Positions 47,573-58,015 of a DNA stretch of 64,000 bases are shown piece by piece; positions within the stretch are counted from its first letter, which is position 1; the number at the start of each line of letters is the position of its first letter. This DNA comes from Rostrohypoxylon terebratum (Eukaryota; Ascomycota; Sordariomycetes; Xylariales; Hypoxylaceae). Both the position numbers and the translations under genes were made by a program. The DNA is taken from assembly GCA_022497145.1 (NCBI GenBank), contig MU385879.1, forward strand, positions 124,001 through 188,000. Reading direction: 5' to 3'. The notes under the pieces were generated by a model, which worked only from the letters and a program-made list of their open reading frames with translations, searched no databases and was not told where the DNA came from.

Positions 47573-48631
47573 GGCAGTATTGCTGTGAGTAGGGTTATTC
47601 GCTAGGCTTTTCCTATGTGCTCCGGAATATAACTAGACGTAGACTTAAGGCTCGCGCAAGGTGCGTGGAGGATAATATGATTGTCATCACCGTTAAACTT
47701 ATCTCGTGTCATATTGGCTTCGTGGATCACCCGCTTGTGGCCAGCTACAGAACAGAATGTCTAATCCATAAAATCACGAGTCCGATTATAGTCCTATACA
47801 GGTGATTTCCGGACCTCGGACTTTTTGGTCTACCTACCCGGTATTCATGTAAACTTTGCGACCAAGGGACTTCACTACCTCACTCATCTTTCGCGATCAA
47901 TTAGAATCTCTACGGTGGATAGGAAAATGGCAATTCTTAGCCCTTCAAAGGTTCTCTCCTAGAAACTGGAACACTTACCGAGTCGATTTCACGAGATGGG
48001 TTTGTCACACAGCAGAAATGGCAACTGATTGGCTTGTTGGGGGGGAACGGTTCGTCGCCATTGAGACGGTGAAAGATGGAAACAGGAAAGACATCTAGAG
48101 GCATGTCTCAGCCACCGCCGCTTATCCGCGTTCTTTCGAGAAGCAGATCCTGTTCCCTATTCCATCTGTACAACCACCCCTTTCGGCAGTGCGATGCCGT
48201 GGGGGAGGACAGAGGTATCAATCCTTACAAGTACCTGGGTCCTAGGTATACATGCTGTGGCGCTCGGCTCGATGCCCAACGTCTGGAGTTACCAGTTCAA
48301 CATAATACCTAGTACTAGAGACACCCCCTTGTGCTCCTTGTGGCGTACTTGGTTGCGATGACGTGCTGGACTCTGATCCGCATCTTCGGCATGCCGGCAG
48401 GCCGGATACGTGAGAAGTGGGCATTTTGCACATATAAGAGCAGATATGGATCGTTATTGGAGGATCGTGCAAAGGCTTTTCACGGAGTAATGTGGGTTGG
48501 TCTATTGTGGCTTGTTTAAAACAGGTACAGTACAACAGTACCTAGGTCCTAGGTAGGTAATATATCAAGACCTGGGCTCACCCCAGGTTCCGGGTTACAG
48601 AATAAGGTGGGCTAGAAACACAATATCACAT
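47573..48631. other. intergenic region
   Basis: About 1.06 kb downstream of DGAT2 and beyond the 3' end of the MFS relic. It contains CCTAGG at 48240 and a CCTAGGTCCTAGG dyad at 48541-48553, but no supportable gene. Confidence 0.5.
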
Positions 48632-49330
48632 CTACGGAGCCAATGACCGGCACAGTATCCTTTTGAACGCCTCACGTAGTCTCCCTCCAAATAAATAAAC
48701 ATGTATGGCTAAAACTACCGACAAAGTGACCACCATGAACATAACCATGTAGACCTGGATTGTTAGGAGACCTTATGGATTGATTCTTGATGGATTGAAT
48801 GATTGATTCTTGAGAGAGAAGAGAAGACGAAAAGGTCTTCTCTCTCGAGATGAGATCTATGAGATCTCTCAGCTATCTAATCATTATCTCACATTGTGAT
48901 GTCATCAGAAGACGTCATCGCTTGCTATGGCATGTGAAGTGCCATGCCATGTGAACTAGCCATTGTAGTCTCTCATGGATCCACCACTGAGAATTCACTC
49001 AGTCAACTGCAACGTAAGGGAATAAGAACGTGACGAGGTTCTTGAGGACATTGACGACGACTAGAATCTCCTGTGCGAAAGGGGTACAACAGTCGATAAG
49101 GTAAGTTAAAGCAATATTTGGGGCGTACATAGTGCCAAAGGAAACTCAAGCCACGCAGGTCTATTAGATTTGTGATACTGAAAGTAGGTGCTGAATCTTA
49201 GGAATAACTTACCCTAGCATAACCAAAAGCGAATGCCTGTAGTAGAATGCAACCAGTTGGAGATATCAGACCGCCGGGAATGGGATATACAAGTCGCTGC
49301 TCAGGAACGAGTCTGACGTTTACGGCATAT
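48632..49330 (-). pseudogene. MFS transporter relic (C-terminal part)
   Basis: Degraded 3' half of a major facilitator superfamily transporter. Segment A (about 49330-49213) encodes VPEQRLVYPIPGGLISPTG and part of a membrane helix. A GTAAGT intron (49212-49161) leads to segment B (49160 to about 48990), with the MFS-like blocks NIALTYLIDCCTPFAQE and VVVNVLKNLVTF. Segment C (48754-48632) gives the last helix and the tail GGRLREAFKRI, ending at a normal stop. Segment B contains two in-frame TGA codons (49148-49146 and 49001-48999) where the context predicts Trp. About 235 bases of low-complexity DNA separate B from C. The N-terminal half is missing and the frame breaks at about 49.32 kb. It is recognised by pattern only, so family-level confidence is moderate. 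Confidence 0.72.
48760..48990. repeat. low-complexity insertion with dyads inside MFS relic
   Basis: Composed of repeated GATTGATTCTTGATGGATT-like words, a GAGAGAAG / CTTCTCTC dyad around 48815-48845, and GAGATC/GATCTC and GGCATG/CATGCC dyads. It interrupts the stretch between the penultimate and last membrane segments of the MFS relic. It could be an expanded intron or a small miniature element. No target-site duplication was proven. Confidence 0.5.
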
Positions 49331-50370
49331 CCGGAACTTGACCCCGTCATTAAGGAGCTTGTCTGCTTCGGTTACGAAGCTAGAGGTGATGGAACCCCTG
49401 ATATCTACTATTACACCACCAGTTGGTCTGGTAAATTCACGGAGGTCGTGTAGATTATCTCTCATCGTCACGATGATACACGACTTTGCCGTGACTGAGA
49501 ATTAGGTATGTTAAAGATCTGGAAGTTTTTGTAATCGAGCTAATAGCAACTAGGTGCTCTTTCCCATGATCCCGCAGGCCTGTGATATAGATAGGCTCAA
49601 GAAAGAGGGCGAGCACTGGCAGTGAGATCCGAATGTTCCCTTTTACATCGGTGTCCTTCCGCGACGAGGAGCTAAGGGTACTGATATCAAGGTTAGTTGA
49701 CCAGTCACATTGCAATTTAACTTAGCTAACACGGTTTCCTTCGTTGCAGGTGGTTCCGAGCTCCAAACGCTTTCCCTGGTCATACGACCAACGCGTACGA
49801 GACAGCCGACGGCAAAACTGAGTTTGACTTGCCGATGACTGACAAGAACGCGTTTTTCTGGTGGCTAGACACCGAGGGCAATGCCCCGGACCCGAAGGAG
49901 ATTAGAGCGGGTTACGTCCGACGGAGGACCTCAATCTCCCGGAACCCGAAATCATCCTCGGGGACTACGACATGGAATTCCCGCGCATCGATGACCGAGT
50001 GTCGATGAAGCGCCGCCGTCACAGTTTCTCTGACGTGATAGTACTCAGCTCGGTACTAACTTTGCGGCTATCGCTCCTGTTCTTGGGGGCGGATACCCGC
50101 TGTATAATGCTCTTGGTCACCTTGAGGTAAACTTGAGACTTATTCCCCGGGCCCGGTGCAGGAAGCTGTTTTTGCGCCGCGGTCGGAGGTCGCGCTGGAG
50201 GGCAACGGATTTCTGATTGCGCTAGTCAACAACTAAGCCACGATGTCGAGTGAGTTGCACATCGTCGACACGCGAGATTTTACGGTCGCGAAAGCAGCTG
50301 TGCTGCTTAACCTCAGTCTGAGGGCGGGTCTGCATGATAACTGGGACGATGCCCACCTACTGTGCCTAGG
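49319..50370 (+). pseudogene. carotenoid-oxygenase (RPE65/CCD family) relic
   Basis: Decayed C-terminal part of a carotenoid/lignostilbene cleavage dioxygenase. Frame blocks in order: FTAYPELDPV and CFGYEARGDGTPDIYYY; MIHDFAVTEN (metal-ligand His context) after a frameshift; an intron retained at 49506-49552; DIDRLKKEGEHWQ; DPNVPFYIGVLPRRGAKGTD; a second intron of about 50 nt ending at 49750; WFRAPNAFPGHTTNAYETADGK and FWWLDTEGNAPDPKEI. After a further frameshift come LNLPEPEIILGDYDMEFPRIDD, later FAAIAPVLGGGYPLYNALGHLE, and the terminal AGLHDNW with the last ligand His. Disabling changes are Trp codons turned to TAG at 49451 and 49503, Trp to TGA at 49623, Tyr to TAA at 50234, and at least three frameshifts. 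The N-terminal half is absent. Confidence 0.85.
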
Positions 50371-50975
50371 TCTTAGGTCTTAGGTCTTCGGTACCTGTAT
50401 ATGTATGTGCTAGTGTAATAGTCACATCATGATTCTGGTCCGTACCTATTAACAGAAGTCCTGATGGTGGAATGGCGGAGTGACTCCCATGTATACAACT
50501 CATGATTCATTTCACCAAGGCCTGATTCTCACCAATAATCAAATTGTAGGTCAAGTGATGATGGCTTCAATTGGTCTAACGACTTCGGCGGATGCAGCAT
50601 CACAAATTCCCGATAGGAGACCATCGAACGAGGCCGCGAAATAATATTCCACAAACGAAATAATAAATACGAGATCGAAATTTGGAATTTTTAGACGAAT
50701 GGGAAGTCCGGATGACCCCGGATTTGCTCGGCGCCCCACACGAAGCTTTGGGTCCGGTGCCATTCTTTCAACGGTGAGGACTTTCTAAATCTCCACTTGG
50801 CGGACTTTTAGTGACTTTAAATAAGAGGGAATCTCTAGGTAGGTCTTGAAGATTGTCGTTTAAAGGAATGTAATAGGAAATATGCCTTGAGCCGATTTAA
50901 GAAATTGCTAAGTCGAAGGTGCGAAGTAATAGTAGTTCGTATCAAAGGAGAACCCGTGTGTCAATATCCAACGAT
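50371..50975. other. intergenic region
   Basis: Lies between the oxygenase relic and the HET gene 3' end. It begins with CCTAGGTCTTAGGTCTTAGG just after the relic. No gene recognised. Confidence 0.5.
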
Positions 50976-53353
50976 CTAGATGAGCACGACAGTCCTCTCC
51001 GGGCAGTCGTCGAATAAACGGGTTCTCCATCTATGAGACGGTTCCGAGCAAAAGATCCCAACCCGACAGTATTTGTCAGTATTGGGGACAGGGTGGATGA
51101 GTAGACCGAAAGCCCATGTAGCGTCCTCGGATGATTCTGTGTCGTCTTCATCTGTAACTTCATCTGTATTTAACGAACTATCCGTACTTGGTGAAGGACT
51201 TGTTCGCGAGTCTATACCGCTCCCAAGCAGTACCATCATCACTTCTCTCCGAGGCTCCGTTGAACTATCTAAATACCAATCAAGACTGCAATGTGCAAAA
51301 GGCGCCTCTGCCTTCCCAATTAAAGCATATCCAAACTAACTATCGACAACGTCAATATCTGATGGTAGCGGGCGAGTCCTGGTCGTAATTCTCATTGATG
51401 CTGTCTTGATCTGACCGAACGGATCGACGCCATTCAAGGTGATATCTGTATTGACACTTTGATATTCTCTCTGGCAATTTCTTTCGTGAGGAACAAATAT
51501 AGTCGTACCATTCCCAAGAAGACTAAATTCCATATAAGAATGATAGCGGGCCCAACTCCACGACGGGGCTACATATCTTGTGATATCACCGGATTGATTA
51601 ATCAAGGCATCCCAAGTTCGAGTAGTAGCTGGGATGCAATTCCAAAATAAGTCGAGAAATAAGCCACGCTTCCACATACCGGCGACATATTCGTCACCCG
51701 TTAACGCGCTGAAGCGTTGTGCAATGCCTGAAAGAGCCGGGAAACGATCCGTTTCGTATGTTAACACTCTTTCGGAGTATGCGGACACCACGGTCTCCCA
51801 TAAATGTTTGAAGTCGAGATCGTTCGCATATTCTAAGCGAGTTATTTGAAAGATGTATGAGTCATCTATAGCTACTTCATCTTGTGTCTGAGTTTTCCAC
51901 GGAGAAATAAAATGTATTTTTGGTCTGCCAAACGCCAGTATTCGCACTGAAGTCGCTTTCTCCTGGTAGGTCCAGGCGCGCTGTGCCCATGTGCTGTTTA
52001 TAAAGGTGTCACGGATTTCATCGAAAAGTAGAGAGGGTAAGGCCCTCAAAGAATATGAGCCGTCAATTCCAGGTCTCATTTTCGATAGGAAAGGAATTTC
52101 AATATCTCCTAGTCTGCGGTTCAAAAAGTCTTCATTACAAGAGCTCGATGCCGCCGCACATATTGTTAGGTAAGCATTTCCAAATATTTTACCCATCGAT
52201 GCTGACTCTTGTTCCCAGTCTTGTGGATCATCTTGAATGATACATAACGCAGCAATCCATAAGTAAGGTATGAAAAGAGCACGACATGTTCTGACCGCGT
52301 CCTCGAGTACTTTGGTCATATCATGCTCCTCTATGGAGGAAAGTCTGGATAGCAATGATGATCTTGTTGTTTTCAACTGCGATCTGGCTTGCTCCGGTGA
52401 CCCCCAACAGTAAGTAAGCGCGGCATATTGCAACGAATGCCTCGTATATCCTCGGCCCAATTCATCAGATGATTCTATTAGTCGAGGAGGCCGGCAGTCG
52501 ACATGCACTAAACGAGTTGGTACAAAATCAATACCAGCTTGAATTTTCATTAATGGCAAAGCCGTTGAATCTAGCATGTGTTGAATCCAGGTGGTGGTAT
52601 CTGGACCCAACACATCACTAGACCTGTCGAGCCCCAAACGAAGCCAGCTTGCACATGGACCTATTGAGACGTGGTGAGAACTTGATTATGGTGTGAACAT
52701 CTTGCTTGCATATTCACCTGGAACCGATTCAATGCGGCAAAGAACAGTGGCCTGACATATTATCTCTGTCTCATCTCAGCTTGAGCTTGGCCTGAAAAAC
52801 ACCTATTAATTATACACTTACCTTCGTCAGTATTGTATCCATGTATGATGATTCTTAGTCCTTGGAGGCCCCTTGCTTTAGGAAGTGTCCTCGCAGATGC
52901 CTGCCACATGTACTGCATGTATATTCTAATTTCACTGACTCCGTCTATATCAACCCCAGGCTTAGACAGAGCAACTCTCGGACCTGGTGGCTCTACAACT
53001 AGTTTTTTGAGAAAGATACAGAACTTGCATCCAGCTTCTGCAGATTTTGATAGCAAAGGGAGGTTAGGATATGGGTCGCGAAGTTCAAAGTCGATAGGGA
53101 TTAGCTGCTTTGCGTCATCATCGCCTATTTTAAGGAATTCCTCGCTGTCATCTCCTTGGACTATTTGGCCACCTATCGTGGAGTCGTCGAAAAGAACGAC
53201 GTTGCATCTTTTGCAGAATGGGTTTAGAGTAATATCGGTAGACATCATCTGACTTGAGTATGATACAGCATTTCGGAATGCATGATGAGAATTCGGTAAG
53301 GCTCTGAAAAAGCTGTGCTTTTCAATATCATATCGTCTTGTCCTACATACCAT
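50976..53353 (-). CDS. HET-domain protein (heterokaryon-incompatibility type)
   Basis: HET proteins mediate vegetative incompatibility or are related fungal immune-like proteins. Exons: 53353-52822, 52765-52718 (48 nt), 52660 to about 51341, and about 51307-50976, all consistent in phase 1. The HET domain reads YAALTYCWGSPEQ, a following acidic/Arg region, YLWIAALCIIQDD (the usual Asp in the W-I-D-A-L-C-I-I-Q motif is Ala here), ASMGKIFGNAYLTICAAAS, TWAQRAWTYQEKATSVRILAFG and a C-terminal WSWARY. The N-terminal section has a Cys-rich start (PFCKRCN). At about 51341 the frame meets a TAG. It can be bypassed by a GTTAGT donor, giving an intron of only 33 nt, or by other boundaries giving about 45 nt, after which a plausible C-terminal exon reads to a stop at 50976. 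The start could instead be the internal MMSTDITLN. Confidence 0.82.
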
Positions 53354-53981
53354 CTTATTGATGCATACCTAGTTATAGGGTTAAACGAGTGTCCTCTTTA
53401 TGATGATAATGTTTGTGAAATGAATGAAGCAAGGGGATCACAATGCACGTGATATATCCTACATAAAATTATATACACAGTTACATCTGTGCACAAAACG
53501 ACACGGATACAAGTTTAATCGCGAGTACTCTGTAATTCCCAAGGATCCATGACTCCCTTCCAACACAACATCAACTGGTCGCCCTTCTATTGTTTTCAAT
53601 CGCCAAGACCTGGTTTATAAAAGGGGATCCATTCAAGTTTTATGAGGTACCTAGGCTTGATCGGCGCTAGGTAACCCTGCTACTAGTACTAGGCTGTTAG
53701 GTACGCAGTAGAGCTCCAGGGCTCTCAGCTAACAAGCCTAACAAGTGTCAAGCCTACGTACTAGTAACAAGCTACCTGTAGCTACTGGGGGACTGGGGGG
53801 GGATCCATCTAATAGGGGACATTACGCAGTACTAGGGGGTGATTCGGACGGCAATGATGCCTGCCGGGTTTCTGTGGTTTCTGTGGTTTCCACTGTGGTC
53901 CATTTGCATGTAGCAGTATTACTTCACGCCGTCCTAACCGTACACTAACTTCTTATTACCACATGAAAAATCCCGAAAAAT
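53354..53981. other. intergenic region, divergent promoters
   Basis: Promoters of the HET gene (-) and the transporter gene (+). CCTAGG motifs occur at 53649 and a repeated GGTTTCTGTGGTTTC near 53870. No gene. Confidence 0.5.
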
Positions 53982-55953
53982 ATGCCTTCTCCTTTGTCCA
54001 ACTATCATCCATCTCAACGACGATTGCCCACTCTTTCTACACCGCCTCAGCCAACGACGTTGTCTGTTAATAGTGTACTGGCTCCCAATTCCACCAATAT
54101 CGATCTCTCCAATCCTTCCTCCGCATCGTCTGCTACCACCAGCTTCAAGGTAGATTGGTCGTCAGATGGTGCTAACTCTTCCTCTGCCAACGCCGCTGGT
54201 CGCCGTCCCGAGGATATCGAGATGGATTCTATAGCTGCACCGACCGGCCATCGTCGCCGTCGTAGCACCCTCACAGCTAACCCGAACCCCGGCCAGTCCT
54301 CCAATTCGCGAACTTCGCGACCACGTGCTACCAGCATTAAGAGCCCTGGTGGCCTGGAAGTAAAGATATCCGAAGGGAATCGCAGCCGGGACGCGTCTAG
54401 ATCGGAAGGCAAAGACGAGGACAGCATGTCAGAAGAAGACCTACACGATGACGAGGAGACGGGTTTGACGAAGAAGGATAAGCGGAGGAAGCAGGCCAAA
54501 CGACGACGAAATACTAGATTAGATCAAAGGATCGCAAGGGATAGGATCACAGATGAGGAGCGGAAAGAGGCGGACCAGAACGTGTTTAAGAAATTGGTCA
54601 TCAATGCCATCCTAATCGGCCTTTGGTATCTATTCTCGTTGTCAATCTCTCTTGTAAGTCAATTGCTCCCTTTCCTACCCCTCCAACGCGACGAGATGAA
54701 GCTCCGTTTACTAAACATGATCCTCATTGTAGTACAACAAATGGATGTTCGACTCGGGCCAACTCAACTTTGCATTCCCCTTATTCACGACTGCGACGCA
54801 TATGCTCGTACAGTTCACTCTTTCTGGTCTAGTTTTATTCTTCATACCTTCTTTACGACCTTTCCACACACAATATAGCTCCGACTTAGGCCGATCGCGA
54901 CATGAGGCTGAGCCTGATCGTCCGATCATGACCAAGATGTTTTATTTGACGAGAATCGGACCGTGTGGTGCGGCTACAGGATTAGACATTGGATTGGGAA
55001 ACACTTCCTTGAAGTTCATCACCCTGACATTCTACAGTACGTGGCAGCGCGCAAAATGCATGTGATATAACGGGAAACGTAATTCTAACACAACGATAGC
55101 TATGTGCAAATCATCTTCCCTAGCTTTCGTCCTACTCTTCGCCTTCGTCTTCCGTCTCGAGACTCCTACATGGAAACTGGTAGCTATCATCGCGACCATG
55201 ACGGGTGGTGTAGTGATGATGGTAGCTGGCGAGGTCGAGTTCGAACTTGGAGGTTTCGTTCTCGTCATATCCGCCGCTTTCTTCTCTGGCTTCCGCTGGG
55301 GTCTCACCCAGATCTTGTTACTCCGAAACCCGGCCACCTCGAATCCATTTTCTAGCATTTTCTTCCTTGCGCCTGTTATGTTCCTCACTCTGATAGTCAT
55401 CGCGGTACCGGTGGAGGGATTCTTCGAATTGATCGAGGGTTTGAAGACCCTGAGCAACGAGTGGGGCCCTCTCAGGACCCCTCTCATCCTTCTCTTCCCA
55501 GGAACCATTGCCTTTTTGATGACAGCTAGCGAGTTCGCTCTGCTGCAGCGAAGCAGTGTTGTCACACTTTCCATCGCTGGTATCTTCAAGGAGGTCGTCA
55601 CTATCTCGGCTGCGGCGTTAGTCTTCGATGACAAGCTGACACCCATCAATATCTCGGGGTTGGTTGTCACAATTTGCGCCATTGGCGCTTATAACTGGAT
55701 CAAGCTATCCAAGATGCGCAGCGATGCTCAGTTGGACGCACATAACAAGAGCTACCAACAAGCACAGTCGGGTTCATCCAGCGAGATGGAGCGCGGAAGC
55801 GACTCCGACGAGGAAGAAACCGGACTTTTAGCCCACGAGGACGTAAGCGGCGTCGAAGACAACCTGCTTACGGCCGACGGGGACTTCACACCCAACCGCC
55901 GACCATCGAGCTCCACGGAACCCCACCGGACGGAGCGTTCTCGGGAGGATTGA
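53982..55953 (+). CDS. SLC35C2/Ymd8-like nucleotide-sugar/triose-phosphate-type transporter
   Basis: Member of the drug/metabolite transporter superfamily, TPT (DUF250) family, probably a Golgi or ER nucleotide-sugar-type carrier. Exons 53982-54653, 54733-55036 and 55100-55953, phases 0 and 1; 609 residues. Residues 1 to about 200 are a disordered, Ser/Arg-rich and acidic cytosolic extension with an RKQAKRRR stretch. The membrane part starts at VINAILIGLWYLFSLSISLYNKWMF, with the Y-N-K-W motif formed across intron 1 as in SLC35C2/Ymd8. It continues with GLDIGLGNTSLKFITLTFYTMCKSS, the TPT hallmark, and about ten hydrophobic segments. The tail from residue about 520 is acidic (ERGSDSDEEETG). 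The substrate cannot be inferred. Confidence 0.9.
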
Positions 55954-56842
55954 TCCAAATTGGTTCTGTTTCGTTTGTAAAAGATTGTTCAAATAGAGGC
56001 ATCGGGGAAATTCATGGCGCAAACTTTGTACATGTGAACGGAATATAGCATATTTGGAAACGGTGTCCGCGCGTCTAGGTTGTGAATATTGAAAGAAAAA
56101 TATCGGGGGCAAATGAATTCACTTACGCAGGACTTCAAGGCTGCATTAGGAAACACGAAAAAAAAGTGAAGTCCGATCCAGGTTGGAAGGACGGTGCCCA
56201 TGCATTACCTAGGTACCTAAGTATCTATCTGCCAGATGAGGAAGCCGGTTGATCGGTGTGTAGGTAGGGAGAAAGCAGATGCACTGCGTCTAGAGCTTGA
56301 AGGGGGGTGGGGGGATAAGGAGGAGAAGGTGAAGCGGGTCTGAGGCGACGATGACCTAGCTCAGTACATAGGGAGAGTTCGAATAAGGAAACCAGATACC
56401 CCGAATGCAAATATAGAAGATTGACATATCTCAACACTTGAACTTATACATGTAAAAGCTATCTAGGTGCGTCTTTGGAGCGGGCGTTTGAGGATACTGA
56501 ACTGGGTAGACCTTTGTACATATAGGTAGACGACTGGTGGTAGTTGATTGATTATACAAAGCTGAAATTGTATGAGGAACATAGTAAACCTAGGTCCTAC
56601 TTATACATGGAATGAATTATCATATCTTCACCTAACATATAGCATAGCGAACTTGGTATTCTTAATACTTCTCAATTATGTATCATGCTATCTCTGACGA
56701 GGTTTTCATTTGATAATCTAGGTCTCCTCAACGCCTAACAATTGTCGAAAAGCAAACAATCAAAGTAACCCCGATCCTAGTACCGCAAAGGCTATACGGA
56801 GTCTCGTACCCAGGTTTTGGGTGGGTTGATATCCTTCATGAC
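55954..56842. other. intergenic region between convergent genes
   Basis: Contains the 3' ends of the SLC35-like gene (+) and the RRM gene (-), with CCTAGG motifs at 56208 and 56589. No gene. Confidence 0.5.
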
Positions 56843-58015
56843 TTAACCCAACAGCTTGAGTCCGCCCTTGGTCTTCTGGCCCGGCTTATGCACGCCGGCA
56901 GCCGCGGGGCCGAGATGCGGCTCGAAGCTTCCCTCGCGCTTTCCGCCACCGGAACCGTTGCCGCTGCCTCCTTCGCGGTTCTTGTTCTTCCAATTTCTGT
57001 TCTTGTTGTTCTTGTTCCAGCGGTTGTTGTCCTTCTGCGTGGTGGGCTTGATCTCGGTGGTGCTCTTGCGCACGACCACAGGGTGCGATTGGATGTACTT
57101 GCCGTTCATCTCCTTGGCCGCGGCGAAGAACTCGTCCGGGTCGCTGAAGGATACGAAGCCGTACCCCTTCGACTTGGCTGTGACTTTGTCGCGGATCACG
57201 CGTGCTTTTTGCAGAGACTTCCACTGCGCGAAGGCTTTGTAGAGGGAATCGTCTGTGGTCTCGCCGGCTAGATTTCCGACGAAGAGACGCAGGTGGGAGG
57301 GGTCCCATTCGAGGAGCGTGTCGTCGGTCCACTTCTGCCCACCGCCGGATCGCACGACCGTCTTCTTCTTCTCGGGGTTCGCTGACGCGTTGGCTCCTAG
57401 TGCTGCTGCTGCTGCGCCGGCTGCGCTCGGCTCTGCACTATAGGTCGTCGTCGCACCGTTCGAGTACGGACCTCCTCTACCTCCAGATGCGGGCCCTGCT
57501 GTTGCTCCGGGAGCACCAACACCTTCCTTGGTCGGATCCTTCACGTACGCGCTCTGCCACTGCGCGATCTGCGCTGCCATGTCCGGGTCATAATCGTCGT
57601 TTTGGCGCGCCTGAGCGGGCGCAGGAAACGGGTTGCGGATCTGAGGGGGTGCGGCATACGAGGTGGCTGGGGCGGCTTGGGTTTGCGCGCCGTAGTAGCT
57701 TGGTTGGGCTTGGTATCCGCTCTGCTGTCCCGGGTACGAGTACGGGTTCGCGGGGGTTGGCTGCTGGTACCCGGCGTTCATGGAGGGAGGGCGCGCGTAT
57801 GGCTGTTGGTAGGACGAGCCGGCGCCATACTGGTGGTGCGCGGGCGCGCTGGAGTACGCGGGTGGTGCGTAGGGAGCGCCTGTGGCGGCGCCAGGACTCG
57901 GGGTGTGGGTTGGGGGTGCCGCGGGCGAAAAGGCGGGCTTGAAGCCGGATACGCGCGACGGCGGGGGTCGGGGCGGGAGCGACGAGTTCGGGCCTGGAGG
58001 AGGCGGATACGACAT
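56843..58015 (-). CDS. RBM42-like RNA-binding protein
   Basis: Single-exon protein of 390 residues. The N-terminal half is Pro/Tyr/Gln/Ala-rich (SYPPPPGP..., repeated YQQP and PYAPP), a low-complexity region typical of RNP proteins. One RRM spans about residues 240-320: RNP2 is LFVGNL and RNP1 is KGYGFVSF. Around these lie ARVIRDKVTAKS and AAKEMNGKYIQSHPVVVRKSTTEIKP, which closely follow RBM42 rather than generic RRMs. The C-terminus is Asn/Lys/Gly-rich (NNRWNKNNKNRNWKNKN, then GGSGNGSGGGKREGS) and ends GGLKLLG. A role in mRNA processing or translation control is inferred from the family. The gene is strongly GC-rich, which produces long open frames on the other strand. Confidence 0.92.
   Translation of the reverse strand: MSYPPPPGPNSSLPPRPPPSRVSGFKPAFSPAAPPTHTPSPGAATGAPYAPPAYSSAPAHHQYGAGSSYQQPYARPPSMNAGYQQPTPANPYSYPGQQSGYQAQPSYYGAQTQAAPATSYAAPPQIRNPFPAPAQARQNDDYDPDMAAQIAQWQSAYVKDPTKEGVGAPGATAGPASGGRGGPYSNGATTTYSAEPSAAGAAAAALGANASANPEKKKTVVRSGGGQKWTDDTLLEWDPSHLRLFVGNLAGETTDDSLYKAFAQWKSLQKARVIRDKVTAKSKGYGFVSFSDPDEFFAAAKEMNGKYIQSHPVVVRKSTTEIKPTTQKDNNRWNKNNKNRNWKNKNREGGSGNGSGGGKREGSFEPHLGPAAAGVHKPGQKTKGGLKLLG

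Noticed and set aside
57202..57942. 246-codon plus-strand ORF
   Set aside because: Antisense to the RBM42-like coding exon; Arg/Ser-rich shadow of a GC-rich gene.
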